Assembly: GCA_014656495.1 (NCBI GenBank)
Contig: BNCN01000002.1
Location: forward strand, 620,001 to 684,000
DNA length: 64,000 bases
Source: Comamonas sp. KCTC 72670
GTDB lineage: Bacteria; Myxococcota; Myxococcia; Myxococcales; Myxococcaceae
Direction: 5' to 3'
The position numbers were made by a program, and so were the translations under genes. Below the pieces are notes generated by a model, which saw only the letters and a program-made list of their open reading frames with translations, was not told the DNA's origin and made no database searches. Below are positions 63,439 to 64,000 of the stretch, one piece after another; position 1 is the first letter of the stretch, and the number at the start of each line of letters is the position of its first letter.

Positions 63439-64000
63439 TTACGTCGTAGGTTCTATGAAACGAACACCTGTCATCGCGAGTTGCCGCACCACGGTCACCA
63501 TGCGTTGGCTCGCGATGATGAGGGTTGGCCAGTCCGAGAGTCTGAAAAGGTCGGGTGCGTCTGACATGGCGCGGACAGTGAACTTTTGCGACCGAGGCTG
63601 CGTGTTCCGGGATGAACCGCACTTGGGGCACAAGGCGTTCTCTCGCGGACTCACGTGATCAACGTGAAGCCGGCCATGTAGTTTCAACTGTAGGGCGAGC
63701 AAGTCTGGTGGCGACTTTCCGCGAAACTTCACGTCCATCGGACAGCCCGACAGTCCTCGAAGGCCTTCACCTTGAAGGCGTTCCAGTGCTTCACGCCGGA
63801 TGTAGAGGGACCAGGGATTCTGCAGGAAGAGGTCGCCGAAGGTGCCTGTGCCCGTTCCAGTCGGAGGCCCGAAATCCGCTCCAGGCTCCAGTCGAGCTCC
63901 GTCGGGAACGAATGGGCGGACCAGGTCTCTCAATCGGCGGAACTCTTCGATGCTGACCTGCCGCCCTGGATTCGCGAGGGCTGTTCGTTCTGGAAGCTCC
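63439..64000 (-). CDS. SitI6-family double-CXXCG immunity-like protein, N-terminus outside the window
   Basis: The frame stays open to the right edge; 186 codons plus stop are visible. It carries the family features IEEFRRLRDLVRPFVP, ADFGPPTGTGTGTFG, LYIRREALERLQGEGLRGL, KSPPDLLALQL-HGRLH and the second CPKCG, followed by LDLFRLSDWPTLIIASQRMV. This Myxococcus paralogous family is now linked to SitI immunity proteins that protect against SitA lipoprotein toxins passed between kin by outer-membrane exchange. The cognate toxin gene would lie beyond the window. Confidence 0.85.
   Translation of the reverse strand, partial: ELPERTALANPGRQVSIEEFRRLRDLVRPFVPDGARLEPGADFGPPTGTGTGTFGDLFLQNPWSLYIRREALERLQGEGLRGLSGCPMDVKFRGKSPPDLLALQLKLHGRLHVDHVSPRENALCPKCGSSRNTQPRSQKFTVRAMSDAPDLFRLSDWPTLIIASQRMVTVVRQLAMTGVRFIEPTT

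Overview
The window is high-GC DNA with dense, often overlapping genes. It carries families typical of myxobacteria: a SitI6-type double-CXXCG protein at the right edge, a fused ether-lipid enzyme resembling Myxococcus ElbD, many ECF sigma/anti-sigma pairs, lipoproteins and FHA-GGDEF proteins. It most likely comes from Myxococcus, Corallococcus or a close relative and reads as chromosome rather than phage or plasmid. The only mobile-element traces are short IS630- and IS3-like remnants at 5.2-5.4 kb.

Left part (0-36 kb). Ordinary genes are interleaved with what looks like one dispersed RNA-maintenance system. Its parts are: (i) two paralogous tRNA arrays on the minus strand (2.37-2.96 kb with Phe, Trp, Ala and a Leu(GAG)-like tRNA, plus a Ser-like tRNA beyond an HNH gene; 8.93-9.62 kb with Tyr, Lys, Pro, Gln, Asn), each preceded by a short peptide gene and the same GC-rich hairpin; (ii) an operon at 22.1-17.8 kb made of a Y RNA, a calcineurin-like phosphatase, a second Y RNA, a Ro60 (TROVE-vWA) protein, an unknown protein and a JAB/JAMM peptidase; (iii) an E1/ThiF-like protein with a small partner at 11.5-12.3 kb; (iv) the RNA ligase RtcB at 33.6-35.1 kb; (v) an ECF sigma factor with a double zinc-finger putative anti-sigma at 22.4-24.3 kb, divergent from the Ro60 operon. 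The 9-mer GTCAGGRAC occurs, as far as I could find by eye, four times: upstream of tRNA array 1, tRNA array 2, the Ro60/Y RNA operon and rtcB. In each case a CGT-type -10 follows 12-13 bases later. A near-match (GTCAGGAAT) precedes the ECF gene. This points to an ECF-controlled RNA-repair regulon that includes replacement tRNAs. The short peptide genes are enriched in the very amino acids carried by the tRNAs behind them, which suggests leader-peptide sensing of tRNA loss.

Other genes of the left part: a partial Clp ATPase, a cytochrome c lipoprotein, AraC regulator and nitroreductase, S8 protease, endonuclease V, GMC oxidoreductase, DUF2267 protein, a second ECF/anti-sigma set, UvrD/PcrA helicase, PQQ-propeller lipoprotein, adenosine deaminase and an SDR.

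Right part (36-64 kb). glgC and a GNAT protein; an FHA-GGDEF diguanylate cyclase; a five-gene lipid cluster (38.9-47.7 kb) around a 1472-residue reductase/ligase/ACP/acyltransferase; a SWIB protein with a histone-like tail; treY-treX (trehalose from glycogen); TerC; apaG-hemH; an SNF2 helicase with a SWIM finger; two tandem paralogous membrane proteins; an SDR; and a truncated SitI6-type immunity protein.
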